Positions 6,088 to 13,719 of a stretch of 13,908 nt of DNA are shown one piece after another. Made by a program: the position numbers and the translations under genes. Origin of the DNA: Dehalococcoidia bacterium (GTDB taxonomy: Bacteria; Chloroflexota; Dehalococcoidia; Dehalococcoidales; Fen-1064); the NCBI GenBank assembly GCA_011192055.1, contig DUES01000176.1:5707-19614 (forward strand), read 5' to 3'. Numbering within the stretch: the first letter of the stretch is position 1; every line of letters starts with the position of its first letter. The notes under the pieces were generated by a model. That model searched no databases. It was given only the letters and a program-made list of their open reading frames with translations, and was not told the origin of the DNA.

Positions 6088-7341
6088 ATGAGAGTCCAGA
6101 AGTGCAAGGGAACCAGAGATATGTCTCCGGCGGAGATGAACAGGTTTCGTCTCATCGAAGGTATTTTCCGGGACTGCTGTATCAAGGGAGGGTACCAGGA
6201 AATAAGGACTCCCACCCTTGAATACCTGCACCTGTTTACGTCCACTGGTACCCTTACTCCGGGTAAGCTGGGCAAGGTCTATTCTTTCCTTGATTGGGAC
6301 GGGTGGAGTGGTGAAAGGGTAGTGCTGAGGCCGGATGCAACTATCCCGGTCGCCCGTTCCTATATTGATACCAGTAAAGCATCTGAACTGGCCAAGCTCT
6401 TCTATGTAACAAATGTATTTATTTTCGAGGAAACCGGTAAGGAAAACCGTGGAATCTGGCAGTGCGGCGTGGAGCTTATCGGGGCGGGTTCTGCTGTAGC
6501 AGACGTAGAACTGATAACCCTGGCGCTGGATGTACTCGGAAAACTCGACCTGAAGGACGTTGAACTGAAACTCTCACACTCAGGCCTGATACGGGCTCTG
6601 CTCACCAGGTTCGGACTAAGCCCCCGTGAACAGGTAGCGGTATTCGACCGGATACTGGATGGGGATAAGGATGCGCTCTCCAGTCTGATGACAAAAACAC
6701 CGGAACTCGGTGAAACGCTTACACCCCTGCTTGACCTCAAGGGGCAATCGCCGGGATTCCTCCGCAATCTCAGGTCGCTATTCAGTCGGGACCTGCCTGA
6801 GTTTGAACCTGCCCTGAATAATTTCATCGAAATCGCAGACATTCTGGAAAATATGGGATACCGGTACCAGATAGACATCACCTCCGGAAGGGGTTTCGAA
6901 TACTATACCGGCATTATCTTTGAGATACTCGCCGGAGAAGAGAGGGTCGCCGGTGGCGGCAGGTATGATGACCTCATCCCGCTGATGGGTGGCCCGCAGG
7001 TCCCTGCGTCCGGTTTTGCCCTGGGTATTGACCACCTGATGGGCCTGATATCGCTGGATACACTTAACGGACACCTTCCTGAAAGGGTACTGGTCAGGAC
7101 TGTAAACAGTAATGTTGACGATATCAGGGAAAGTTTCCGGGTTTCTGCATGCCTTCGAGACGCCGGATATGCCGCTGAGCTGGACCTGGGGAAGGAAGCT
7201 GCAGCCGACCTGCGATGGGCAGTGGACGTCCGGAGTAAACCACCCCGTTTCAGTGTAACCGACCTCATCAGCCGGAAAACGTCTGAAGTAAATAGTGCCG
7301 ACCAGGTGGTGGAGTTACTGGGAGGGGATGGTGCCGATTAG
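6088..7341 (+). CDS. hisZ: ATP phosphoribosyltransferase regulatory subunit HisZ
   Basis: A class II aminoacyl-tRNA-synthetase-like paralogue of histidyl-tRNA synthetase that activates short-form HisG and mediates histidine feedback. Class II features seen: KGTRDMSP (7-14), RPDATIPVAR (81-90, where HisRS has RPEGT), QCGVELIGA (125-133; the GVELIGA form is HisZ-like), RGFEYYTG (268-275), and AGGGRYDDLI with ASGFALGID (288-315). At 417 residues it is longer than minimal HisZ proteins of about 330. Residues from about 328 (ERVLVRTVNS) look like a degenerate anticodon-binding-type domain. I prefer HisZ to HisS because it heads a his operon, overlaps a regulatory-domain-less hisG, and has changed HisRS motifs. 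It is led by AGGGAAGGG and a 17-nt-spaced promoter. Its last 14 nt overlap hisG. HisS remains the only realistic alternative. Confidence 0.88.
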   Translation: MRVQKCKGTRDMSPAEMNRFRLIEGIFRDCCIKGGYQEIRTPTLEYLHLFTSTGTLTPGKLGKVYSFLDWDGWSGERVVLRPDATIPVARSYIDTSKASELAKLFYVTNVFIFEETGKENRGIWQCGVELIGAGSAVADVELITLALDVLGKLDLKDVELKLSHSGLIRALLTRFGLSPREQVAVFDRILDGDKDALSSLMTKTPELGETLTPLLDLKGQSPGFLRNLRSLFSRDLPEFEPALNNFIEIADILENMGYRYQIDITSGRGFEYYTGIIFEILAGEERVAGGGRYDDLIPLMGGPQVPASGFALGIDHLMGLISLDTLNGHLPERVLVRTVNSNVDDIRESFRVSACLRDAGYAAELDLGKEAAADLRWAVDVRSKPPRFSVTDLISRKTSEVNSADQVVELLGGDGAD

Positions 7342-8746
7342 AATAGCATTACCCAAGGGGCGCCTCCTTACCGAGACGGCAGACCTGCTTAAAAGAGCAA
7401 AATGGGGCCTTGAAGGTTACAATAAAAGTCTGCGTAACTACCGCATCAGGTCAAAACAGTTCCCCGGACTCCGGATAAAGGTATTCAATGAACGGGACAT
7501 ACCTGTCCAGGTGGCCGTGGGTAACTACGATTTGGGTATCTGCGGACTTGACTGGGTTGAGGAGCTTTCGACGAAATACACAAGCTCCGCCCTGGTCAAG
7601 ATAAAAGACCTGGGATACGGTGGTGGCGTCCTCTGCCTCGGTGCAAACATATTACAGCCTGTTCCTGCAACGGAAGAACTCCGGGCACAGGACGGACTGA
7701 TACGCATTGCCAGCGAGTACCCCAATCTTGCGGAATACTTCGCGCTGAACATGAGATTACGCCGGTTCAGCGTATTTCCCCTCTGGGGTGCCGCCGAAGC
7801 TTATCCTCCGGAAAGTGCCACGTTAGCCCTGATATCACGCACGGCAGAGAGCGAGCTTGCCGACTGTGGTCTGGCAAACGTAAGCACACTGCTGCACCAC
7901 AGTGCTTTCCTGATTGCCAACAAGAACAGCTGGAAGCAGAAAGACCTCAGCGAGATACTGGATTCCCTCGATGGACAGCTTTCTGCCGCACGGAAAAGTA
8001 CGGTGCCTGCAGCTAACCCCGATGAGACTATTGTCCCATCCCTGCCCTGGACAGTCAGGGAGGATACGGTACGCCTTGCCCTGCCCGATGGTCACCAGCA
8101 GGCTCCGATGGCAGAACTACTGGAGAAAGCCGGTATCCTCATGGAAGATTATCCCTCAGGCAATGGCAACCGCCGGCCGGGCTCCAATCTTGAAGGCGTG
8201 GTAATAAAGGTAATCCGCCCCCAGGATATGCCGTTACAGGTAGCCAACGGCAATTTTGATATTGCTGTTACCGGCCGGGACTGGCTGACCGACCACCATA
8301 TCATGTTCCCGGGCAGTCCGGCAACCGAACTCCTGGACCTGGGTTCCGGCAAGGTGCGCATGGTAGCCGTGGTTGGGCAGAACATTCCTGCTGACGATAT
8401 TTTCAGTCTGAGGCAGTTTGTTACCGGACGTAACGTACCCTTCAGGGTCGCTTCTGAATACGTTAATATAGCTGACCGGTATGCCAGGGAGAACCGGCTT
8501 GGCATGTACCGCGTAATTCCCACCTGGGGAGCTACGGAAGCCTTCCTGCCCGAGGACGCCGACATGCTCATCGAGAACACCGAAACCGGCGGGACTATAG
8601 CCAGGCACAACCTTAAGATTATCGACACCCTGTTTGAATCGACCGCCTGCGTCATCGGGAATACTGAAGAAAAACCCAATCCACGTAAACAGGAAAGAAT
8701 TGAATCTCTTATCGAAGCCCTGAGGATTGCCGTGGAGGGTAACTGA
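7328..8746 (+). CDS. hisG: ATP phosphoribosyltransferase, tandem fusion of two HisG catalytic domains
   Basis: Catalyses the first step of histidine synthesis, ATP + PRPP to phosphoribosyl-ATP. One uninterrupted frame of 472 codons carries two short-form HisG domains, about 1-212 and 247-472, joined by a linker rich in A/P/S. Ordinary HisG is about 200 or 290 residues. Matching segments: ALPKGRLL (7-14) against ALPDGHQQ (251-258); DIPVQVAVGNYDLG (57-70) against DMPLQVANGNFDIA (300-313); ASEYPN against ASEYVN; GAAEA against GATEA. The PRPP loop is intact only in copy 2 (D412, then TETGGTIARHNL from 418) and lost in copy 1 (RTAESELADCGL, 171-182), whereas KGRL is intact only in copy 1. The C-terminal regulatory domain of long HisG is absent, consistent with HisZ next door. 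The start is ATG 7328 after GGGAGGGG (spacing 0-2); GTG 7331 is equally possible. Overlaps hisZ by 14 nt; hisD follows after 1 nt. Confidence 0.92.
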   Translation: MVPIRIALPKGRLLTETADLLKRAKWGLEGYNKSLRNYRIRSKQFPGLRIKVFNERDIPVQVAVGNYDLGICGLDWVEELSTKYTSSALVKIKDLGYGGGVLCLGANILQPVPATEELRAQDGLIRIASEYPNLAEYFALNMRLRRFSVFPLWGAAEAYPPESATLALISRTAESELADCGLANVSTLLHHSAFLIANKNSWKQKDLSEILDSLDGQLSAARKSTVPAANPDETIVPSLPWTVREDTVRLALPDGHQQAPMAELLEKAGILMEDYPSGNGNRRPGSNLEGVVIKVIRPQDMPLQVANGNFDIAVTGRDWLTDHHIMFPGSPATELLDLGSGKVRMVAVVGQNIPADDIFSLRQFVTGRNVPFRVASEYVNIADRYARENRLGMYRVIPTWGATEAFLPEDADMLIENTETGGTIARHNLKIIDTLFESTACVIGNTEEKPNPRKQERIESLIEALRIAVEGN

Positions 8747-8747
8747 T

Positions 8748-10037
8748 ATGCGGACTATCCGCGGTATTGACACAGCCAGAGAGATACTGTTAAAACGTGC
8801 TTCCGCCAGTCCGGGTAGTATTGACGAACGTGAGCAGGCTGTCCGGCGCATAATAGCGGATGTTGCAGACCGTGGTGACGCCGCTGTCATGGAATATACG
8901 CGTAAATTCGATTATGCCGGACTTGAATCACTCGAGGTTAGCAGGGATGCAGTCAAGGCTGCGTACCATAACATTACATCAGAACTGCACGCCGCCCTCG
9001 AACTGGCCGCTGAGAGGATAAAAGCCTTCCATACCGCGCAACTCGGTGCCATCAGCTCCGGTACGGGAGACACCGGTCTTAGCTGGCTGGTACGCCCGCT
9101 GAAACGGGTTGGCGTCTATGCTCCGCACGGGACTGCCCCCTACCCGTCATCCCTGCTGATGACGGCGGTACCTGCGAAGGTAGCCGGAGTCCCGGAGTTG
9201 ATTCTTACTACTCCTTGCGGCTCTGACGGCACGCTCCCGGCAGCAACACTGGTCGCAGCAGACATAGCCGGTGTCGACCGTATCTTCTCAATCGGTGGGG
9301 CACAGGCAATTGCCGCCCTGGCACTCGGGACCGTGTCAATTCCCCGTGTCGATAAAGTGTGCGGACCGGGCAACATTTATGTTATGCTGGCCAAGAAACT
9401 GCTCTTCGGGACTGTCGGCATCGACGCTCTCCAGGGCCCGTCCGAGGTGCTCATTATCGCTGATGACACTGCCAGCGTGGAATACTGCGCTTCCGACCTG
9501 CTTGCCCAGGCCGAACACGACGAACTGGCTGAAGCGGTACTGGTGACAACCTCGGCAGTGCTTGCAGAGAGGATAACGGAAGAAATCTCGCGGCAGATTC
9601 AGGACCTGTCGAGGAAAGAAATAGCTGAAACGTCTCTCGAACAGAACGGTATAATAATGCTTGTAGACAGCATGGACGAAGCGCTGGAGATAGCAAACCT
9701 CTACGCTCCCGAGCACCTTCTCCTGATGGTTGAGCGGGCGGAATCGTATCTTGACCGTATAGTAAACGCGGGCTGCATTATCCTCGGAGATAAGGCAACC
9801 GTGGCAATCGGTGATTACGTGGCCGGTCCAAGCCACGTACTGCCCACGCAGGGCACGGCGCGTTTCAGTTCGCCGCTGAGTGTTCTCGATTTCGTCAGGC
9901 TGACCAACCTGATTTCCGTCGACGAAGACAGCCTGGTAAAACTGGGACCAGCAGCAATGACCATCGCGGAATTTGAAGGACTGGATGCCCATGCCCGCGC
10001 AGTTAAGCGGCGGTTGGAAGGAAGAGGGGCACAATGA
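8748..10037 (+). CDS. hisD: Histidinol dehydrogenase
   Basis: Zn-dependent, NAD+-linked four-electron oxidation of L-histidinol to L-histidine, the last step of the pathway. The 429-residue length is normal. Motifs: GGAQAIAALALGT (183-195), VDKVCGPGNIYV (201-212), GPSEVLIIAD (230-239). Probable Zn ligands are Q254, H257, D356 and H415, and the catalytic pair is E322-H323 (LYAPEH), each offset by only 4-5 residues from the E. coli enzyme. The start ATG 8748 is 1 nt after the hisG stop with GGAGG 9 nt upstream; the frame opens 7 codons earlier but inside hisG. Its TGA overlaps the ATG of the next gene (ATGA). No sign of decay. Confidence 0.96.
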   Translation: MRTIRGIDTAREILLKRASASPGSIDEREQAVRRIIADVADRGDAAVMEYTRKFDYAGLESLEVSRDAVKAAYHNITSELHAALELAAERIKAFHTAQLGAISSGTGDTGLSWLVRPLKRVGVYAPHGTAPYPSSLLMTAVPAKVAGVPELILTTPCGSDGTLPAATLVAADIAGVDRIFSIGGAQAIAALALGTVSIPRVDKVCGPGNIYVMLAKKLLFGTVGIDALQGPSEVLIIADDTASVEYCASDLLAQAEHDELAEAVLVTTSAVLAERITEEISRQIQDLSRKEIAETSLEQNGIIMLVDSMDEALEIANLYAPEHLLLMVERAESYLDRIVNAGCIILGDKATVAIGDYVAGPSHVLPTQGTARFSSPLSVLDFVRLTNLISVDEDSLVKLGPAAMTIAEFEGLDAHARAVKRRLEGRGAQ

Positions 10038-10753
10038 CAGGTCAACCGGAGATAACCGGAGCAGACAGCATCCTGGAGCGTATTATTCCGGAGCTTGAGG
10101 TCGACTTTGTTGGCGTTGCCAGTCTGGCCGGGTGGAAGGATACGAAGCTGGAAGAGACGGCCCTTGCATTGTTACCGGGAGCAAAGTCGGTGGTGGTCTT
10201 CAGTATGGAGATTGTGCGGGAAATACTTGACCTTTCTTCCCCGACCAGGATACAGGGAGCCGCCTCTACTACGGACCTGATAGATTCCGACAGCCAGTAC
10301 CTCGGGGGTAAGTTAACCGAGGCAACCTATGGAGCCACGCGGGCACTTCGCAGAGCCGGATACAGGACGCTGCCGCTTCCCTCAAGAGACTGCCCTACTG
10401 ACGACCGTTTCATGCAGGCCATATTCTCCTACAAACATGCCGCACAGGCAGCCGGGATGGGTAAGCTGGGCTGGCACAGTCTGCTGATAACGCCGGAGTT
10501 TGGACCCAGGGCAAGACTTGGTGTATGCCTGACGTAAGCAGAACTGGAACCCGGTGGTGAGAGCAGCGTTACCTTCAACTGTATGCGATGTCGTAAATGT
10601 ATCGATATCTGCCCGGCGGGTGCAATAAGGGAGCCATCTCCGGACGAACCGTACCGCATTGACAAGTTCGCCTGCAATGGTTACCGTGCTGCTGCAGGTG
10701 GCTGCTCGGAGTGCATGCGGGTCTGCCCACCAGGCTTGAAGTCGAGAAAATAG
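10034..10753 (+). pseudogene. QueG-like 4Fe-4S protein gene interrupted by an in-frame TAA
   Basis: Read through one stop, this is a 239-codon protein. Residues 1-167 resemble the cobalamin-fold part of epoxyqueuosine reductase-like proteins (AAQAAGMGKLGWHSLLITPE, GPRARLGVCLT). A TAA at 10535-10537 (codon 168) interrupts the conserved LTxAELEPG segment. The same frame then continues with two ferredoxin motifs: C183-x2-C186-x2-C189-x3-C193-P and C214...C224-x2-C227-x3-C231-P, ending at TAG 10751. Between the stop and the first Cys there is no ATG, GTG or TTG, so the second half cannot be made alone with all its cysteines. Full QueG is longer, with C-terminal HEAT repeats, so this is a short relative; the role is unknown. 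It is packed into the his operon (4-nt overlap with hisD, 1 nt before hisC). Either a recent nonsense mutation or a sequence error; one base change restores a sense codon (e.g. GAA, CAA, AAA). Confidence 0.8.
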
Positions 10754-10754
10754 T

Positions 10755-11852
10755 ATGGATAAACAACCCGGGATTGAAAGACTGATACGACCTGACCTGC
10801 TTGCCTTTGGTGGATATTCCGCGGCAACATCACCGGAAACGCTAGAAGGCAAGGTTGAGGTAGCAGTAGAAGATATCATCAAGCTGGACGCCAACGAGAA
10901 CCCCTACGGCTGCTCACCGAAAGTCAGCCGGGCACTGGGGAGCTACGGCAACTTCCACATATACCCGGACGACGGCCAGGCAAAGCTGAGGGAGTTACTG
11001 GCAGGGTATACCGGTGTTGACGCCCGCCACATTGTCGCGGGCAGCGGCAGCAACCGCCTGATAGACCTTGTGCTGCGCCTTCTCATCAGTCCCGGTGATG
11101 AAATCATCAACTGCGTACCGACATTCGGTATCTATAGTTTCAGTAGTCTCCTCTGCGGCGGCAAGGTAATTAAAGTACCCCGTACCGAAGAATTCGCCGT
11201 GGACGTAGCTGCTGTGAAGAAAGCCATCGGCAGCAGGACAAAGAGACTGTTTCTGACCAATCCGAACAACCCCAGCGGGACACTGACACCCCGTGAAGAC
11301 ATCCTGGAACTTCTGGATACAGGCATCCCGGTACTCGTCGACGAGGCATACTACGAGTTCAGCGGAGAGACCGTGGCAGAACTGGTTGGCCGTTACGACA
11401 ACCTGATGGTGCTGCGCACCTTCAGCAAGTGGGCAGGGCTGGCTGCCTTGCGGATAGGATATGGTCTGTTTCCGGCAGCTATTGCCGATTTTCTACTGAG
11501 AATCAAGATACCGTACAATATCAATGCCGCCGCCCAGGTAGCTGTGGAGGAATCACTGAAAGACTCTGACTATCTCATGGCAAGCGTGAAAGCGATAACA
11601 GCGGAGAGAGACAGGCTATTCAATGAACTGGGGAAAGTGACATGGTTACGGCCAGTCCCTTCAAGGGCTAACTTCATCCTCTGCCAGGTGCTCCGGGGAA
11701 AGGCTGTGGAGCTGCACCGGAAGCTGCGCGACAAGGGTATCCTTGTCCGTTACTTTGACCAGCCATTGCTGCAGGACTATGTCCGCATAAGCGTGGGCAA
11801 GCCCGAGCATACTGATGCCCTGGTCAGGACACTCTGTGAAACAGGAGGCTAG
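10755..11852 (+). CDS. hisC: Histidinol-phosphate aminotransferase
   Basis: PLP-dependent fold type I aminotransferase converting imidazole-acetol phosphate and glutamate to histidinol phosphate. 365 residues, normal length. Seen: [10 protein letters not shown] near 43-52, [10 protein letters not shown] (cofactor phosphate contact), [18 protein letters not shown] (PLP-contacting Asp and Tyr), and the Schiff-base lysine K225 in [17 protein letters not shown], where most HisC proteins have SKAFGLAGLRVGY. The start ATG 10755 is 1 nt after the QueG-like frame and has no good Shine-Dalgarno of its own (GAGAAAATAGT), so it probably depended on translational coupling to that gene; the upstream TAA could therefore reduce its expression. 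HisB follows after 4 nt. Confidence 0.95.
   Translation: MDKQPGIERLIRPDLLAFGGYSAATSPETLEGKVEVAVEDIIKLDANENPYGCSPKVSRALGSYGNFHIYPDDGQAKLRELLAGYTGVDARHIVAGSGSNRLIDLVLRLLISPGDEIINCVPTFGIYSFSSLLCGGKVIKVPRTEEFAVDVAAVKKAIGSRTKRLFLTNPNNPSGTLTPREDILELLDTGIPVLVDEAYYEFSGETVAELVGRYDNLMVLRTFSKWAGLAALRIGYGLFPAAIADFLLRIKIPYNINAAAQVAVEESLKDSDYLMASVKAITAERDRLFNELGKVTWLRPVPSRANFILCQVLRGKAVELHRKLRDKGILVRYFDQPLLQDYVRISVGKPEHTDALVRTLCETGG
11843..11848 (+). promoter_or_regulatory. Ribosome binding site deciding a GTG start for hisB
   Basis: Perfect AGGAGG inside the 3' end of hisC, 8 nt before GTG 11857. It supports this GTG over the in-frame ATG at 11815, which lies deep in hisC and would add 14 residues not seen in the family. 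Confidence 0.75.
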
Positions 11853-11856
11853 AACT

Positions 11857-12447
11857 GTGACCAATCGACATTCGGTTATCGAGAGAAAGACCAGTGAAAC
11901 AGATATTAAACTGGAGCTTACTATTGATGGTTCCGGGAAGTACGAAATAGCCTCCGGAATCGAGATGCTTGACCACCTGCTTGCCCAGCTTGCCCGTCAC
12001 GGGAGGTTCGACCTTACGATATCGGCCACGGGGGACGACCAGCACCACCTTGCCGAGGATATCGCTATCTGCCTTGGCAAAGCCCTGGGGGAAGCACTTG
12101 GCGAGAAACGCGGTATTACGCGTATGGCCGATGCCACCGTACCCATGGACGAATCTTTAGCCTCGGTAGCAGTTGATATCAGCGGACGGGCATACTCCGT
12201 ACTCGAACTGCCTTTCAGTGCCAACGATATGCTCGGGTTCGCAACCGACCTCGTGCGGCACTTCCTGGAGTCTTTCGCCACCGAAGCCAGGCTTAATTTG
12301 AATGCAAGGATACTCGGTGGTATCAACGACCACCACAAGGTTGAGGCGCTTTTCAAGGCGCTCGGGCGTGCCCTGGATATTGCCACGCAGATTGACGAAC
12401 GACTGGGGAGTGATGTTCCCAGCACCAAAGGGCGACTGGAAACGTAG
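11857..12447 (+). CDS. hisB: Imidazoleglycerol-phosphate dehydratase
   Basis: Mn-dependent dehydration of imidazole-glycerol phosphate to imidazole-acetol phosphate, upstream of HisC in the pathway. The 196-residue length equals the monofunctional enzyme, without the N-terminal phosphatase of E. coli HisB. The two pseudo-symmetric halves each show metal motifs: DQHHLAED (61-68; H63, H64, E67) and [12 protein letters not shown] (157-168; H159, H160, E163). [16 protein letters not shown] (39-53) and [15 protein letters not shown] (97-111) are family signatures. Starts at GTG with AGGAGG 8 nt upstream, 4 nt after hisC. Last recognisable gene of this operon: hisH, hisA, hisF and hisI do not follow, and no clear terminator is seen. 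Confidence 0.95.
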   Translation: MTNRHSVIERKTSETDIKLELTIDGSGKYEIASGIEMLDHLLAQLARHGRFDLTISATGDDQHHLAEDIAICLGKALGEALGEKRGITRMADATVPMDESLASVAVDISGRAYSVLELPFSANDMLGFATDLVRHFLESFATEARLNLNARILGGINDHHKVEALFKALGRALDIATQIDERLGSDVPSTKGRLET

Positions 12448-12452
12448 TTCCT

Positions 12453-12635
12453 TTAACGGTATAGTAGCGAGGTTAGCAGCCGGTCTATTCGCCGGATATT
12501 CCCTGCGGACAGACTAACAATAACGACACTGTTATCACCATCGGGTACAATACCGGCTGCATCAAACAGCTTCTCAGCCTCGGCAATGATATCCCTGGTG
12601 GCGCTTATCTCAGTACTGCGGCAGTTCCATACCGG
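12453..12635 (-). pseudogene. Coding-like stretch without a start codon, overlapping the purC 3' end
   Basis: On the minus strand a frame open for 60 codons ends at TAA 12453-12455 and is preceded in frame by TGA 12636-12638. From about residue 10 it reads like a genuine protein end: an acidic helix (RDIIAEAEKLFDAAG), then DGDNSVVIVSLSAGNIRRID and a final leucine-rich helix. Codon choice looks like neighbouring genes. There is no ATG, GTG or TTG, and its first residues overlap the end of purC in another frame. It may be the 3' remnant of a lost gene formerly downstream of purC. VSLSAGNI loosely recalls the SGGNI motif of threonine dehydratase-like enzymes, but it is too short to name. It could also be chance. 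Confidence 0.3.
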
Positions 12636-13521
12636 TCAGCCTGTGATAGGCTTCCCTGTACTTGTTGGTTGTGCTTTCAATGACTTCCGGGGTCAACATC
12701 GGTGCAGGCGGTGTCTTGTCCCACCCTGAAGCCTCCAGCCAGTCGCGGACCGGTTGCTTGTCATAGCTGGGCTGTGACCTGCCAACCTCGTAGCGGTCAG
12801 CCGGCCAGAACCGGCTTGAGTCCGGGGTTAGAAGCTCATCAATCAATATCAGCTTCCCGTCATCCAGCCCGAACTCCATTTTGGTATCGGCAATGATGAT
12901 GCCCCTATCGCGTGCACGCTTCCGGGCAGAGCTGTAGAGCGTGATGCAGGTGTTCTTCAACTGTTCGGCGAGGTCTTCCCCAACCTGTTTTCTGACCTCA
13001 TCCATGGTCATCGGCAGGTCATGGCCTTCTTCCGCCTTGGTGGTTGGTGTGAAGATTGGTTCGGGAAGTTCCTGGCTTTCCCGAAGTCCGGCAGGTAGTG
13101 GTATTCCACATATACTGCCGCTTTTCTGGTACTCCGCCCAGCCGGAGCCGGCAAGGTATCCCCGGGCCACGCATTCTACGGATATACGTTCAACCTTGCG
13201 GACTATCATTGAACGACCTGCCAGGTATGCCGGATAATCAAAACGGTCTTTTTCGGGCAGGTAGGTATCAAGATGGCTGACATCCTCCAGCACTTCAATC
13301 AGGTGGTTGGTGACAATATCACTGGTCTCCCTGAACCAGTAGGCAGAAAGCTGGTTGAGTACCAGTCCCTTATCGGGAATACCGCAGGGCAGGATAACAT
13401 CAAATGCTGAAATACGGTCGGTAGCGACAATCAGTAAACAGTCTCCGAGGTCATAGGTATCACGTACCTTACCCTTAACAAATGACACCAAAGGTAATTT
13501 CGCTTCCAGCAGTACATCCAT
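12610..13521 (-). CDS. purC: Phosphoribosylaminoimidazole-succinocarboxamide synthase (SAICAR synthetase)
   Basis: ATP-dependent ligation of aspartate to CAIR in purine synthesis. 303 residues, the long form of about 300 seen in yeast Ade1 and many bacteria rather than the 240-residue form. Motifs: GKVRDTYDLG (17-26, ATP site), DRISAFDVILPCGIPDKG (35-52), VRKVERISVECVARGYLAGS, PEPIFTPTTKAEEGHD, and DELLTPDSSRFWPADRYEVG followed by QPSYDKQPVRDWL. The protein is complete and appears active. The start ATG 13521 has only a weak GAG nearby; TATAGT about 13 nt upstream could serve as a -10, without a convincing -35. It converges on the his operon and stands apart from other pur genes in this window. 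AIR, the product of the ATP phosphoribosyl branch (AICAR), links both pathways metabolically, but nothing here shows joint control. Confidence 0.96.
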   Translation of the reverse strand: MDVLLEAKLPLVSFVKGKVRDTYDLGDCLLIVATDRISAFDVILPCGIPDKGLVLNQLSAYWFRETSDIVTNHLIEVLEDVSHLDTYLPEKDRFDYPAYLAGRSMIVRKVERISVECVARGYLAGSGWAEYQKSGSICGIPLPAGLRESQELPEPIFTPTTKAEEGHDLPMTMDEVRKQVGEDLAEQLKNTCITLYSSARKRARDRGIIIADTKMEFGLDDGKLILIDELLTPDSSRFWPADRYEVGRSQPSYDKQPVRDWLEASGWDKTPPAPMLTPEVIESTTNKYREAYHRLTGMELPQY

Positions 13522-13564
13522 AATTACTCAACTATAGCATAATATTTTATTGACTGAACAGTGA

Positions 13565-13617
13565 GAGATTGTGCACCGCTGAGCACAACGGTGTGTCACG
13601 GTACTCCTCGCAATGAC
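13565..13617. repeat. Possible copy of a dispersed intergenic repeat
   Basis: The 53-bp stretch begins GAGATTGTG and ends CTCCTCGCAATGAC. Those two ends resemble the borders of a palindromic intergenic repeat (GAGATTGC...CTCCTCGCAATGAC) that I recall as frequent in Dehalococcoidia and other bacterial genomes and metagenomes. Inside is a 6-bp hairpin, TTGTGC/GCACAA. The middle differs from the form I remember, so this may be a degenerate copy. It lies in the 198-nt spacer upstream of purC, which otherwise shows no gene. Confidence 0.35.
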
Positions 13618-13719
13618 ATTTTTAGTTCAGTGCAGGTTCTGCTTGTCTTTACGAACCATTGCCCGAACAAAGTATGGAAACAGCCCGGTAATCTCTTCCA
13701 CAGGCACTTATCGTTGAGT

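Noticed and set aside
6088..7341. Annotation as histidyl-tRNA synthetase
   Set aside because: The RPDATIPVAR and QCGVELIGA forms, the degenerate C-terminus and the overlap with a short-type hisG favour HisZ; not fully excluded.
8149..8890. Long minus-strand frames opposite hisG and hisD
   Set aside because: Shadows of two strongly recognisable genes; serine- and arginine-rich with no family resemblance.
10535..10537. Stop-codon recoding (selenocysteine or pyrrolysine) in the QueG-like gene
   Set aside because: The codon is TAA, which is not used for either residue, and no recoding hairpin follows. Nonsense mutation or error is simpler.
10583..10753. Separate small ferredoxin gene starting at ATG 10583
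   Set aside because: It would begin after the first cluster cysteine, has no clear ribosome binding site, and leaves an incomplete CxxCxxC motif.
12448..12609. Intrinsic terminator after hisB or purC
   Set aside because: Only a 4-bp CCGG/CCGG pairing was found, with no T-tract on either strand.
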